A stretch of DNA of 64,000 nt, from assembly GCF_001951155.1 (NCBI RefSeq), contig NZ_CP016359.1, forward strand, positions 1,574,001-1,638,000, in the 5' to 3' direction. Under the pieces are notes generated by a model, which had not been told where the DNA came from, did not search any database, and saw only the letters and a list, made by a program, of their open reading frames with translations. Source of the DNA: Christiangramia flava JLT2011 (lineage in GTDB: Bacteria > Bacteroidota > Bacteroidia > Flavobacteriales > Flavobacteriaceae). Positions 44,920 to 54,819 of this stretch are shown piece by piece (positions within the stretch are counted from its first letter, which is position 1; each line of letters starts with the position of its first letter). A program made the position numbers and the translations under genes.

Positions 44920-46188
44920 TTGGCAACAACAAAGACCACTTCGCGATCTTCAACCAGCCGAACTATTGTGATCATCGGCGCGTTATTCTTCATTTTTGGT
45001 TTCGTCACCTGGCTCAATTCCCTCTTGATCCCATATCTCGAGATCGCCTGTGAACTCACCAAATTTCAGTCGTATTTCGTGACCTTTGCCTTTTATATCG
45101 CTTATGTGGTCATGGCGCCGGTCTCTGCAAGAACACTGAATAGACTGGGTTTTAAAAACGGAATGTCGGTCGCACTGGGAATTATGGCTTTTGGAGCCTT
45201 GTTGTTCATTCCTGCGGCGATGACCAGGATGTATATTTTATTCCTTTCCGGTTTATTTATCATGGGTAGCGGCCTGGCCATTCTTCAAACCGCTTCGAAC
45301 CCGTATGTTACGATAATAGGTCCTGCGGAAAGCGCTGCCAAACGAATCAGTATCATGGGAATTTGTAATAAACTGGCCGGAGCGCTGGCCCCGATCCTGA
45401 TCGGGTTTTTCCTGCAGCTGGAAAAAGCCGATGAGCTGAAGGCGGAAATTGCCAATTTATCACAGGCCGAAATGACTTCTGAACTCAACGCCATGGCCAT
45501 GCGCGTTATTCCGCCGTATATCGGGATCATCATCGTCTTGCTGCTATTGGCTTTCTGGGTTTATAAATCTGATCTTCCCGAGGTGGAAGCCGAAGAAGAA
45601 GATGAGGCGGCAAAGGCAGCAAATGCTTCCAAAAAGACCGTTTTCGATTTTCCGCATGTCATCCTTGGCGTGATCACGCTTTTCCTTTATGTGGGTGTAG
45701 AAGTGATCGCTGCAGATAGTATCATCAGCTATGGAGCTTCGCAGGGAATAGCGCTTACCAGTGCCAAATACTTCGCTACCGGAACCATGATCGCGATGGT
45801 CGTGGGCTATATTATGGGTATCATTACAATCCCAAAATTCATCAAACAGGAGAGTGCCCTGCGCGTTTCTGCAGTACTCGGGATCATATTTGCCTTATTG
45901 GCCATTTTTACCGAAGGTTATACGTCACTGGCGTTTATCGCGGCCCTCGGCTTAGCCAATGCCCTGATGTGGCCGGCTATATGGCCCATGGCTCTGGCAG
46001 ATGTGGGGAAATTCACCAAAGAAGCCAGCTCTCTGCTGGTGATGGGAATCGCAGGAGGAGCAATCGTTCCGCTATTGTACGGTGCTTTGGCTGAAAATTG
46101 GAGTCCGCAGCAGGCTTACTGGATTCTGGTGCCCTGTTACCTGTTCATCCTGTATTTCGCCGTGATGGGTTATAAAGTGAGAAAATAG
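44920..46188 (+). CDS. FucP/NagP-type sugar MFS transporter
   Basis: A 422-residue inner-membrane sugar:proton symporter with about 12 helices. The FucP-like opening FFIFGFVTWLNSLLIPYLEIACEL and LQTASNPYVTIIGP are clear. The start is TTG at 44920, since a TAG lies two codons before it and no ATG precedes the first helix. In this context it probably imports GlcNAc or a related amino sugar across the inner membrane, handing it to the ROK kinase encoded 10 bases upstream. Confidence 0.9.
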   Translation: MATTKTTSRSSTSRTIVIIGALFFIFGFVTWLNSLLIPYLEIACELTKFQSYFVTFAFYIAYVVMAPVSARTLNRLGFKNGMSVALGIMAFGALLFIPAAMTRMYILFLSGLFIMGSGLAILQTASNPYVTIIGPAESAAKRISIMGICNKLAGALAPILIGFFLQLEKADELKAEIANLSQAEMTSELNAMAMRVIPPYIGIIIVLLLLAFWVYKSDLPEVEAEEEDEAAKAANASKKTVFDFPHVILGVITLFLYVGVEVIAADSIISYGASQGIALTSAKYFATGTMIAMVVGYIMGIITIPKFIKQESALRVSAVLGIIFALLAIFTEGYTSLAFIAALGLANALMWPAIWPMALADVGKFTKEASSLLVMGIAGGAIVPLLYGALAENWSPQQAYWILVPCYLFILYFAVMGYKVRK

Positions 46189-46232
46189 ATTATCGAAAAC
46201 AGTACGGTTTTCGTTGCAATAAATTCAGCATT

Positions 46233-47837
46233 ATGTGTAAGATCCTAACTTCCGCGCGCATCGCCATGGTATTCCTGTTTGTTATGGCTTCCTGTTCCGG
46301 TGTAAAAACTGCGGAAAAAACTTCAGCTATTACTGCGGAAATCCCAGCTTTGATCCCTTTACCAACTGAAGTGAACTGGCGCGATGAGGTCTATCAGCTT
46401 CCGAAGAAAAACACTATTTGCGCGGCACCTGGGACTGAAACTGCCGCAAAATGGCTGGAAAAATTGCTGATATCTGCCAATCTTAATCCAAAAATGCTTA
46501 CTGCGGAAAGCTGTGGAAACTGGCAATTGAAACTTAATAAAGATCTTATTTCCAGCATTGGCGAGGAAGGCTATGCTCTTACGGTGAATGATTCCGGAAT
46601 ATTGCTGGAAAGTGGGAGCGAGGCCGGGCTTTTCTACGGAATCCAGACCCTCAGGCAATTCTTTCCGGCCCAGATCGAAACCGGCAAAACCGGGAAGATC
46701 GCTTTCAGGCAGGTGCACATCCGGGATACTCCGGCTTACGAATGGAGAGGTTCTATGGTTGATATGGCCAGGAGTTTTTTCGGAATGGATTACCTGAAAA
46801 CGCACATAGACCGAATGGCCCTCTACAAAATGAACCGACTGCATCTTCACCTGAGCGATGATCAGGGATGGAGGATTCAATTGGATGCCTACCCGCAGCT
46901 TACCGAGATCGGTTCCAAAAGTTCAGTGGAAGGTGGCAGATCTGGTTTTTTAACCAAGGAACAATTCAGTGAAATTCAAAAATATGCCAAAGAAAGACAT
47001 ATTATCGTGATCCCGGAGATCGATATGCCCGGGCATATTTACGCGGCGCTGAGGTCGCTGCCAGAATTGAACTGCGAGGATCAGTCGAATATCAATCCGG
47101 CACATGTCCTGCCTCCGGAGCCTTACACAGGTTATAAGGTTGGCTGGACCAAATTCTGCATGGATAATCCAAAGACTTATGAATTTGCCCAGAATGTACT
47201 TCGTGAAATAGCCGAAATGACCATGGGTGATTACCTGCATATTGGCGGGGACGAGATCGAAGACCCTGCTTACGAGGAATTCATTCTGAAGATCGATAAA
47301 ATGGTTCAGGATCTCGGGAAGACCGGTATTGGCTGGGAAGAGATCACCAAGGCAGCGGTAAGCAACAATATGATCAGCCAGCAATGGCACGGAAAAGTGA
47401 ATCCTAAGAATAAAAATATCAGGCAAATCGAATCTATATGTTCCAGTTTTTACCTGGATCACGCCAATGTTCCAGGCCAGCCCAATACGCTGAACTGGTG
47501 CAATAAGGAAGGGGTGTCGCTGGCTGATGTATACGGTTTTCGGTCAGAAAACCCTAATGCTTTGGGGATGGAAGCGCCGGTATGGAGCGAGCATGTCCTG
47601 ACCGATGAGATGATGGACGATCGTTTCTGGCCGCGGCTTATGGCCGTTGCGGAAATTTCCTGGTCACCGAAACAAGCGCTGGATTTTGAAGATTTCAAGC
47701 AGCGACTGGGAAGACAGGGACTTCGGATGAAGTTGATGGGTATTCACCATTATCCAACACCCGGAATTGCCTGGCCAGAGGTGCCGGTAAATTCAGTATA
47801 CACCGATGTTTTTTCAGGATTCAGCCCAAATAACTAA
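46233..47837 (+). CDS. GH20 beta-N-acetylhexosaminidase lipoprotein
   Basis: A 534-residue exo-enzyme releasing terminal GlcNAc or GalNAc from glycans. It has a lipoprotein signal with Cys21 (VMASC). The GH20b domain follows (about 60-155), then the TIM barrel opening YEWRGSMVDMARSFF. The catalytic Asp340-Glu341 pair sits in HIGGDEIED, and WSPKQALDFEDF lies near the end. It uses substrate-assisted catalysis. It precedes murQ by 19 bases and belongs to the same operon as kinase and transporter. Confidence 0.95.
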   Translation: MCKILTSARIAMVFLFVMASCSGVKTAEKTSAITAEIPALIPLPTEVNWRDEVYQLPKKNTICAAPGTETAAKWLEKLLISANLNPKMLTAESCGNWQLKLNKDLISSIGEEGYALTVNDSGILLESGSEAGLFYGIQTLRQFFPAQIETGKTGKIAFRQVHIRDTPAYEWRGSMVDMARSFFGMDYLKTHIDRMALYKMNRLHLHLSDDQGWRIQLDAYPQLTEIGSKSSVEGGRSGFLTKEQFSEIQKYAKERHIIVIPEIDMPGHIYAALRSLPELNCEDQSNINPAHVLPPEPYTGYKVGWTKFCMDNPKTYEFAQNVLREIAEMTMGDYLHIGGDEIEDPAYEEFILKIDKMVQDLGKTGIGWEEITKAAVSNNMISQQWHGKVNPKNKNIRQIESICSSFYLDHANVPGQPNTLNWCNKEGVSLADVYGFRSENPNALGMEAPVWSEHVLTDEMMDDRFWPRLMAVAEISWSPKQALDFEDFKQRLGRQGLRMKLMGIHHYPTPGIAWPEVPVNSVYTDVFSGFSPNN

Positions 47838-47856
47838 TATTTCAAATTCAGAAGAA

Positions 47857-48672
47857 ATGCAAAAGAATAAACTGACTACCGAAGCATCGTCTAATTATGA
47901 TGATCTGGACAAAATGAGCACGGAAAGTCTGTTAAAGAACATCAATAAAGAAGATCAGAGCGTTCCGTTGGCGGTGGAAAAAGTGATTCCGCAGATCAAT
48001 ACCATCGTTGATATCAATGTGGCGAAAATGGAAAAAGGAGGCCGCGTGTTTTACATTGGGGCCGGAACCAGCGGCCGACTGGGAGTGCTGGATGCTTCGG
48101 AAATCCCGCCTACATTTGGTGTTTCTGGCGACTGGTTCATTGGCCTGATCGCCGGTGGTGACACGGCCCTTCGCAATGCTGTGGAGAACGCTGAAGATGA
48201 CACCGCGCAAGCCTGGAAAGACCTTCAGAAATTCAAAATTTCGGAAAAAGATGTGCTGATCGGGATCGCAGCATCGGGAACCACGCCCTATGTAATCGGG
48301 GGGATCGAAACCGCCCGAAAAAATGGTATCACTACCGGTTGTATCACGTGTAATTCAGGGAGTCCGTTAGCAAAGGCTGCAGAATATCCCATAGAATGCA
48401 TCGTGGGTCCTGAATTTGTGACCGGAAGTACTCGAATGAAATCTGGTACCGCGCAAAAGCTAATCTTAAATATGATCTCTACAGCAACGATGATCAAAAT
48501 GGGCCGGGTTAAGGGCAATAAGATGGTAGACATGCAATTATCTAACAAGAAACTGGTGAACCGCGGGGTAAAAATGATCTGCGAGGAACTGGACATCCCG
48601 GAAGATGAAGCCCAGGAACTACTTTTAAAACACGGCAGCGTTAGAGCCGTTCTTATGAATTACAAGGTGTAG
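47857..48672 (+). CDS. murQ: N-acetylmuramic acid 6-phosphate etherase
   Basis: A 271-residue SIS-domain enzyme that removes D-lactate from MurNAc-6-phosphate to give GlcNAc-6-phosphate in the cytoplasm. LTTEASSNYDDLDKMS is the standard opening. FYIGAGTSGRLGVLDASEIPPTFGV is the SIS core, split here by the usual turn. SGTTPYVIGG and TGSTRMKSGTAQKLILNMIST complete the family signatures. The frame is open 17 codons upstream inside GH20, but the ATG at 47857 gives the family N-terminus. Its presence ties this locus to peptidoglycan sugars and not only to chitin. Confidence 0.94.
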   Translation: MQKNKLTTEASSNYDDLDKMSTESLLKNINKEDQSVPLAVEKVIPQINTIVDINVAKMEKGGRVFYIGAGTSGRLGVLDASEIPPTFGVSGDWFIGLIAGGDTALRNAVENAEDDTAQAWKDLQKFKISEKDVLIGIAASGTTPYVIGGIETARKNGITTGCITCNSGSPLAKAAEYPIECIVGPEFVTGSTRMKSGTAQKLILNMISTATMIKMGRVKGNKMVDMQLSNKKLVNRGVKMICEELDIPEDEAQELLLKHGSVRAVLMNYKV

Positions 48673-48677
48673 AGTAT

Positions 48678-49730
48678 ATGAAGTTTCCCGGGTTATTTGT
48701 ACTACTGATCTTTTTAGGATCAATTGTTTATTCCCAGGAAGGATTTCCCCGGACCTATGTAGCTTTCAGAACTGTTGACAGTATCAAAATTGATGGTATC
48801 GCCAATGAAAAATCCTGGTCTAAAGTTCCATTTACTTCTGATTTTATTGATATTGAAGGAGAAGAAATTCCGCCATTTCGCACCAATGTGAAAATGTTGT
48901 GGGATGAGGAATATCTTTATTTCTATGCAGAAATGGAGGAGCCTCATGTTTGGGCACATCTGAAACAGAGAGACACCGTTATTTTTTACAACAATGATTT
49001 CGAAATCTTTATAGATCCAGACGGGGACACCTTCAATTATATGGAATTCGAAATGAACGCGCTGAATACGGTTTGGGATTTATTGTTAACAAAACCCTAC
49101 AGAGAAGGTGGTGCGGTTATCGATACCTGGAACATCTCTGGAATTCGGACCGCTGTTCATATTACTGGCAGTTTGAATGATTCCTCTGATGTGGATCAGG
49201 GTTGGAGCGCAGAAATCGCCATGCCATGGAAGGTTCTCGAAGAAAATAATTTAAGTGGAAAGACTCATCAAGAAAATTACTGGAAAATCAATTTTTCCAG
49301 GGTAAACTGGCAATTTGAAGTTTCAGAAGGAAAATATTCCCGTAAAAAAACTTCTGAAGGTCAATATCTTCCGGAATATAATTGGGTTTGGAGCCCGCAA
49401 TATGTCGTGAACATGCATGAACCTGAAAGATGGGGATATGTTTATTTCAGAGACGAGCCGGCTGGGGAAGTTTTTACTTTCCAGTTGCCTGAAGCGGAAA
49501 GCAAAAAGCGATTCTTGTATAAAATGTATCGCTCCCAAAAGCAATACCGCTCCATTCACGGGCAGTGGGCTTCTGAATTAACCAAACTGGAACTTTCTGA
49601 AGCAATTATATTATCGGGATATGAAATAAAACTCGAGACGCATTCAGCTGGCTGGAATATCCTAATTATTGATCCATCTTCACCCGTTCGTTACGGCATT
49701 CGCGAAAACGGACTGATCTTCACCTATTAA
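48678..49730 (+). CDS. CBM9-like carbohydrate-binding protein
   Basis: A 350-residue secreted protein: signal peptide (about 1-19, GSIVYSQ), then a family-9 carbohydrate-binding-like domain. IDGIANEKSWSKVPF, LWDEEYLYFYAEMEEP, NNDFEIFIDPDGD and GWSAEIAMPW mark it. The C-terminal 100 residues (about 250-350) are not recognised. Bacteroidota proteins of this type often accompany glycan-utilisation genes and may hold substrate at the surface. It starts 5 bases after murQ and ends the first operon. Confidence 0.88.
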   Translation: MKFPGLFVLLIFLGSIVYSQEGFPRTYVAFRTVDSIKIDGIANEKSWSKVPFTSDFIDIEGEEIPPFRTNVKMLWDEEYLYFYAEMEEPHVWAHLKQRDTVIFYNNDFEIFIDPDGDTFNYMEFEMNALNTVWDLLLTKPYREGGAVIDTWNISGIRTAVHITGSLNDSSDVDQGWSAEIAMPWKVLEENNLSGKTHQENYWKINFSRVNWQFEVSEGKYSRKKTSEGQYLPEYNWVWSPQYVVNMHEPERWGYVYFRDEPAGEVFTFQLPEAESKKRFLYKMYRSQKQYRSIHGQWASELTKLELSEAIILSGYEIKLETHSAGWNILIIDPSSPVRYGIRENGLIFTY

Positions 49731-49959
49731 ATATAATCGTGCAGCAGGTTAGAAATAAAATTTTATAAATAGGCATATGTTTAATAAAAAATTTAAAAAA
49801 GTATTGCTATTTAGAATTAATTTTTTTTATTTTAAAACATTTTAAGATTTCAGCTTAAAGGGTTGTTAACATTTGGGAAATTAATTACACAAAAACAATC
49901 AGAAAATTACACCTAACTCAAAACTGGAATTAGCTATTAACTAACTTAAATTTAAAAGT

Positions 49960-52900
49960 ATGGTCAAAAAACTATCTTTTCTATTGACTATTGCGCTCTT
50001 GTCAATTCAAAGTATGCTCGCCCAGGAGCAAACTGTTAGCGGAACGGTTATCGATGGGGAAAACAACATGCCGTTACCTGGAGTGACGGTGATCCAGAAA
50101 GGAACAAACAACGGTGCCGTTACCGATTTCGACGGGAAATACACGATCGATGTACCGGGGGATGCCATCCTGGTATTTACCATGATCGGGTATGGATCAC
50201 AGGAATTAGCGGTTGAAGGAAAAACTACATTGGATGTAGTGCTTTCCGAAGACGCCGAAGCACTAGATGAAGTTGTGGTAACTTCCCTGGGAATTACCCG
50301 GGAAAAGAAATCTCTGGGTTATGCGGTGACCGAGCTCGAATCAGAAGAAGTTAATACGGTAAAAGATTACAACGTGGCCAACTCTCTTGTTGGTAAAGTT
50401 CCTGGTTTGATCGTAAACCAGTCTGGAGGTGTTGGATCAGGTTCTCGTATCACTATTCGTGGAAACAATACACTTACCGGTAACAACCAGGCGTTGATTG
50501 TGGTAGATGGTATACCTATCGATGCTTCTGGAAATGAATCTGGCGGGAGTATCTATAATAGTACCGTGACTGGTGGAGGGATCACTGATATTAACCCGTC
50601 AGATATTGAATCTATTTCGGTTTTGAAAGGGCCGAATGCTGCAGCCCTTTATGGTTCCAGAGCGGCGAGCGGGGTGATTTTGATCACTACCAAAAAAGGT
50701 TCCAGAACCAGAGGACTGGGTGTTTCGATCAACTCCAATATTTCAGTGGAAGAAACCATGTTTTTACCTGAATATCAAAATGAATATGGACAAGGAACCA
50801 ATGGAGCGGTGTATGCCGATTTAGCAAACTTCGGAAGTTCTTCCTGGGGTGCACCATTAGATGGTTCTCAACAACTCTATTATACGGGTGAACAAAGAGC
50901 CTATTCTGCTCAACCGAATAACGTAGAGGATTTCTTCGACACCGGCCTTAAAAGTATTAACACCCTTGCTCTTGAGCATGGCGGTGAGGACTATAGCATG
51001 CGTTTTTCTTATACCAATAATGCTACAACATCTGTTATTCCAAATTCTGAATTACAGAGTCACAACTTTAATTTACGTGGCCTGGTCGATCTTTCAGACA
51101 AGCTTCATATAGATTCGAAGGCTACCTACTTCACTCAGGAACTTCAAAACCGGGTGAATGTGGGAACTGAAGGGGTTCTGGCTTATGTTTATACGATGCC
51201 AAGAAACATCGATATCAACGATCTAAGAAAATATAAGCCTTCTTTATGGAGCGATCCGAATATGTTCTCTGATGAATATGCCTCCATCAGTTATGCAGGA
51301 CAGAACAAAAGTATTGGTAACCCATACTGGATGTTGAATGAAGACACCAATGATGAACGTAGAGATCGTTTTATCGGGTTTACAAAACTGACTTATGATA
51401 TTAATGACTGGCTTTCGATCTTTGGAAGGGTAGGAGGTGATATTACCAACTCCCGAACAGATTATATCCAGGCATACGGGCAGCATTTCTTTTACACTGG
51501 AAGATTAAGCTATACGACCAGAAAGAATTCGGAGCTTAATGCTGATTTCCTGCTAACTGCCAATAAGGACATTTCAGATAAACTGAACCTGGTAGCCAAT
51601 CTCGGAGGGAGTTTGAGCAAACGTTCTTTTGAAACTATGAATGTGAGCGGGTCACAATTTCGTTTGCCTTCCAGAACTTTCCTGAGCAACACCAATATCC
51701 AGACTAGTACGCATACTCCACTCGGTATCAAGAAGATTAACTCTTTGTATGGGCAGTTCAGCTTTGCGTATGACGACTTCCTTTATCTGGACCTTACTGC
51801 CAGAAATGACTGGTCGTCTACTTTAAGCGCAGACAATCGTTCGTATTTCTATCCGTCAGCGAGTTTATCGATGCTGGTAAACCAGTTCATTGACCCAGAT
51901 AAAAACTTCCTGAACATGCTGAAATTAAGAGGAAGTTGGGCAGAAGTAGGAAACGATACCGATGTATATCAATTATACCAAACTTTCAGTGTTCCCACAC
52001 AGGGGTATCTGGGACTTACCGTTTTGAACGGGCCTAGCGTAAGATTGAACCCAGATCTAAAACCAGAAAGTGTACAGTCAACTGAATTTGGAGTGGAATT
52101 CAACATGTTCGCTAACCGCGTTTATGGAGAAGTTTCAGCTTATAAGATCCGCACCATGGATATGATCTACAATGTCCCGGTACCTTTTGCTACAGGCTAT
52201 AACTACTTTAAAGAAAACGTAGGAGAGGTCGAAAACAAAGGGGTTGAGGTCTTGTTAGGAGGTGTTCCGGTAAGAACTGAAAAATTCAGATGGGATGTAT
52301 CTGTGAACTTCTCCAAGAATAGGAATAAATTAGTAGACCTGATCGATGGGTTAGATTTTGCCGCCCTAAACACTTTGGGTAATATCTCCATTCGTGGTCA
52401 GGTTGGTGGAAGTATTGGTGATATCTACGGAACTACCTGGAAAACTAATGACCAGGGACAACGGCTGGTGAATGCAGAAGGTTTCCCATTAGCTTCTTCA
52501 GAAAAAGTGAAACTGGGCAATGCTCAGCCAGACTGGATTGGTGGTTTAACTAATACCTTCAGCTACAACAACTGGAACCTTCGTGTTTTGGTAGATGGTC
52601 GCTTTGGGGGCGAGATCTATTCAGCTACATCTTCGTATCTTGATGCGGCGGGTGTTTCCAGAAGAAGTTTGGATTATCGTGGTGAAGGAGTTGTGGTGGA
52701 TGCTATCAACGAGGAAACCGGGCAACCAAATACTGTTTCCATTACTGCCCAACAATACTGGAGTAGCGTTTCAGGAATCAATTCCAATTACATCTACGAC
52801 CAGACCAATGTAAGGCTTCGTGAATTTTCATTAAGCTATAGATTTCCATCAGATGCAATTGATGGAATTGGACTTACTTCAGCATCTGTAGGACTTATAG

Positions 52901-53046
52901 GTCGTAACCTGTTCTTCTTCTACAAGGATGCAGAAGATATCGATCCTGATAACTCGATCGGGACCGGTCTTTCAGGCCAGGGGATTTCCCTTAATAACGC
53001 TCCAACTATCCGAAGCTTGGGCTTGAACGTTAATATTAATTTTTAA
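49960..53046 (+). CDS. SusC/RagA-type TonB-dependent outer-membrane transporter
   Basis: A 1028-residue outer-membrane importer. After the signal peptide (about 1-21) comes a carboxypeptidase-like N-terminal extension (VSGTVIDGENNMPLPGVTV), then DEVVVTSLGI. The plug has IVVDGIPIDASGNESGG and SVLKGPNAAALYGSRAASGVI. The rest is a 22-strand barrel ending in the typical aromatic terminus (LGLNVNINF). Paired with SusD, it would import oligosaccharides or muropeptides using TonB energy. A 229-base AT-rich gap before it probably contains its own promoter, though none is clear by eye. Confidence 0.96.
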   Translation: MVKKLSFLLTIALLSIQSMLAQEQTVSGTVIDGENNMPLPGVTVIQKGTNNGAVTDFDGKYTIDVPGDAILVFTMIGYGSQELAVEGKTTLDVVLSEDAEALDEVVVTSLGITREKKSLGYAVTELESEEVNTVKDYNVANSLVGKVPGLIVNQSGGVGSGSRITIRGNNTLTGNNQALIVVDGIPIDASGNESGGSIYNSTVTGGGITDINPSDIESISVLKGPNAAALYGSRAASGVILITTKKGSRTRGLGVSINSNISVEETMFLPEYQNEYGQGTNGAVYADLANFGSSSWGAPLDGSQQLYYTGEQRAYSAQPNNVEDFFDTGLKSINTLALEHGGEDYSMRFSYTNNATTSVIPNSELQSHNFNLRGLVDLSDKLHIDSKATYFTQELQNRVNVGTEGVLAYVYTMPRNIDINDLRKYKPSLWSDPNMFSDEYASISYAGQNKSIGNPYWMLNEDTNDERRDRFIGFTKLTYDINDWLSIFGRVGGDITNSRTDYIQAYGQHFFYTGRLSYTTRKNSELNADFLLTANKDISDKLNLVANLGGSLSKRSFETMNVSGSQFRLPSRTFLSNTNIQTSTHTPLGIKKINSLYGQFSFAYDDFLYLDLTARNDWSSTLSADNRSYFYPSASLSMLVNQFIDPDKNFLNMLKLRGSWAEVGNDTDVYQLYQTFSVPTQGYLGLTVLNGPSVRLNPDLKPESVQSTEFGVEFNMFANRVYGEVSAYKIRTMDMIYNVPVPFATGYNYFKENVGEVENKGVEVLLGGVPVRTEKFRWDVSVNFSKNRNKLVDLIDGLDFAALNTLGNISIRGQVGGSIGDIYGTTWKTNDQGQRLVNAEGFPLASSEKVKLGNAQPDWIGGLTNTFSYNNWNLRVLVDGRFGGEIYSATSSYLDAAGVSRRSLDYRGEGVVVDAINEETGQPNTVSITAQQYWSSVSGINSNYIYDQTNVRLREFSLSYRFPSDAIDGIGLTSASVGLIGRNLFFFYKDAEDIDPDNSIGTGLSGQGISLNNAPTIRSLGLNVNINF

Positions 53047-53050
53047 GAAA

Positions 53051-54754
53051 ATGAATATGAAAGGAATCATAAAAATACTTAGTGCAGGCCTTTTAATCGC
53101 GGGACTAGCTAGTTGTTCCGATTTTGAGGAAATCAACACTAAACCAGATGCATTTACTTCAGATGAAGTGAGCGCGAAATACTTCCTAACAGGTATACAA
53201 ATTGAATTATATGCTCCAAACCGATATCCTTACTGGAGAGCGCAATTGATCCATGCCGATCGTTTTGCCGGTCAGTTCACCTTTGGGTTCAATGGCTGCT
53301 GGTGGAGTGACGCTCTGGCCTATTCTTATAGTTCATCTTATACCGATGCAACTTATGACTGGATGGCGGGTTATGTAAGTAATCTTAGCGTATATCAAAA
53401 TTTTGTAAAACCAGGTGGCGAACTCGAAAATGAGAATTTCTATGCTTTGGGCCTAATTATGAAAGGACTGTACTACCAGATGTATACCGATACTTTTGGA
53501 ATGGTACCTTATACGGAAGCTTCTGACCCAGATATCATTACTCCGAAATTTGATACACAGGCAGAGATCTACCAGGGGGTAATTGCAGATCTTGATGAAG
53601 CAATGGGCATTATTGGAAGTCAGTCTGTAACCGGGGAAGGATTGGAGCTGTTGGCTGAAAATGACCTTTTCTTCAATGGTGATTTGCAAAAATGGAAGCA
53701 GCTTGCCAACACCTTAAAACTACGTATGGCTCTAAGAGCAAAAGGGGCACCGGGTGAAAGCTTTGCAGATGCTGCTATTAACGAGGCATTGCAGGCAGAC
53801 CTGCTAGATACCGCAGATGAAAATGCCTTAATGGAAAAAGATACAGAAATTGATCAGTTTGGAAACGCAGCTTATGGCGACATTTGGCATAATTTCGCAG
53901 GAGTAGGTTCTCACTGGAACGTGGGAAAAACGCTAGTTGACTACTTGAGAGACAACAACGATCCAAGGCTTTCCAAATATGCCAAACCTATTGATGGAGG
54001 TGAAGCGGTATTCACCAGACCGGAAGAAGGCTCTGGAGTGGCGCTTTTCGATAAGTATGTAGATTTCATTCTGGGAGAACTGGATAACGCAGGTGTGGAA
54101 TACACAAAGAGCGGTACCGCAGATGAAGTAACCATCAATGTGGCTGAAGGTACTTATTATGTAGGGCAGCCAACCCGCTTGAATGGGGATATCTATCCGC
54201 ATGTGAAAAACAATTTATTTTCTGAACCAGCCGATTGGATCATCAATCCTAAAAACACTGGAGAGCCCATTTTCCCTGAAGTGGTCATGACCGCTGCTGA
54301 AGGTAACTTTCTTCAGGCAGAAGCTGCAGTAAAAGGTGTTTCTTCCGGAGATGCACAGGCTTTGTATCAGGAAGGGATCAGGCAGGCCATGCTTATCTGG
54401 AATGTGAGCGAAGATGAAATTGCAACTTTTCTCAGTGGTGAACCAATGGCCCAACTGGACGGAACTATGGAAGAGAATCTCGAGAAGATTGCTGTTCAGA
54501 GATGGATAGCCGCCTATACTGATGGATTTGAAGCCTGGGCGATCGTTAGAGACACCGGTTATCCAAAAGAACTGGCCAATGGAGTTTCAGATTATGAAAT
54601 TTATTCTGCGGGAACTTTGAATGGCAAGTATCCTCAGCGAATGAGATATGGAAATGCTGAATATAATACTAATGGCCAAGAATTGGAAACTGCACTTGGA
54701 GTCCAGGGCCCAGACGAGCAGGGCACCGAACTTTGGTGGGCTGACGGCATGTAA
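53051..54754 (+). CDS. SusD/RagB-type nutrient-binding outer-membrane lipoprotein
   Basis: A 567-residue surface lipoprotein that caps SusC and binds the glycan. The lipobox is LIAGLASC with Cys at about 24. FEEINTKPDAFTSDEV is the SusD-like_2 opening, and helical TPR-like regions follow, including NGDLQKWKQLANTLKLRMALR. The C-terminal part ends in EQGTELWWADGM. It follows susC by four bases and is followed by a strong terminator, so susC and susD are one unit. Confidence 0.95.
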   Translation: MNMKGIIKILSAGLLIAGLASCSDFEEINTKPDAFTSDEVSAKYFLTGIQIELYAPNRYPYWRAQLIHADRFAGQFTFGFNGCWWSDALAYSYSSSYTDATYDWMAGYVSNLSVYQNFVKPGGELENENFYALGLIMKGLYYQMYTDTFGMVPYTEASDPDIITPKFDTQAEIYQGVIADLDEAMGIIGSQSVTGEGLELLAENDLFFNGDLQKWKQLANTLKLRMALRAKGAPGESFADAAINEALQADLLDTADENALMEKDTEIDQFGNAAYGDIWHNFAGVGSHWNVGKTLVDYLRDNNDPRLSKYAKPIDGGEAVFTRPEEGSGVALFDKYVDFILGELDNAGVEYTKSGTADEVTINVAEGTYYVGQPTRLNGDIYPHVKNNLFSEPADWIINPKNTGEPIFPEVVMTAAEGNFLQAEAAVKGVSSGDAQALYQEGIRQAMLIWNVSEDEIATFLSGEPMAQLDGTMEENLEKIAVQRWIAAYTDGFEAWAIVRDTGYPKELANGVSDYEIYSAGTLNGKYPQRMRYGNAEYNTNGQELETALGVQGPDEQGTELWWADGM

Positions 54755-54774
54755 AAAAATATTGAATTAGCTTT

Positions 54775-54807
54775 AAGGATCGCCGGTTTTGCTGGCGATC
54801 CTTTTTT
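54775..54807 (+). terminator. Terminator of the susCD unit
   Basis: A perfect 10-bp stem AAGGATCGCC/GGCGATCCTT with a nine-base loop followed by a T run. Confidence 0.9.
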
Positions 54808-54819
54808 AAATTTATCAGT

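Noticed and set aside
48340..48355. CACGTG in murQ as a parS site
   Set aside because: Three mismatches at specified positions and far from the cluster.
49731..49959. Regulatory RNA or riboswitch before susC
   Set aside because: The stretch is AT-rich without a convincing stem-loop or a complete promoter match, so nothing specific can be named.
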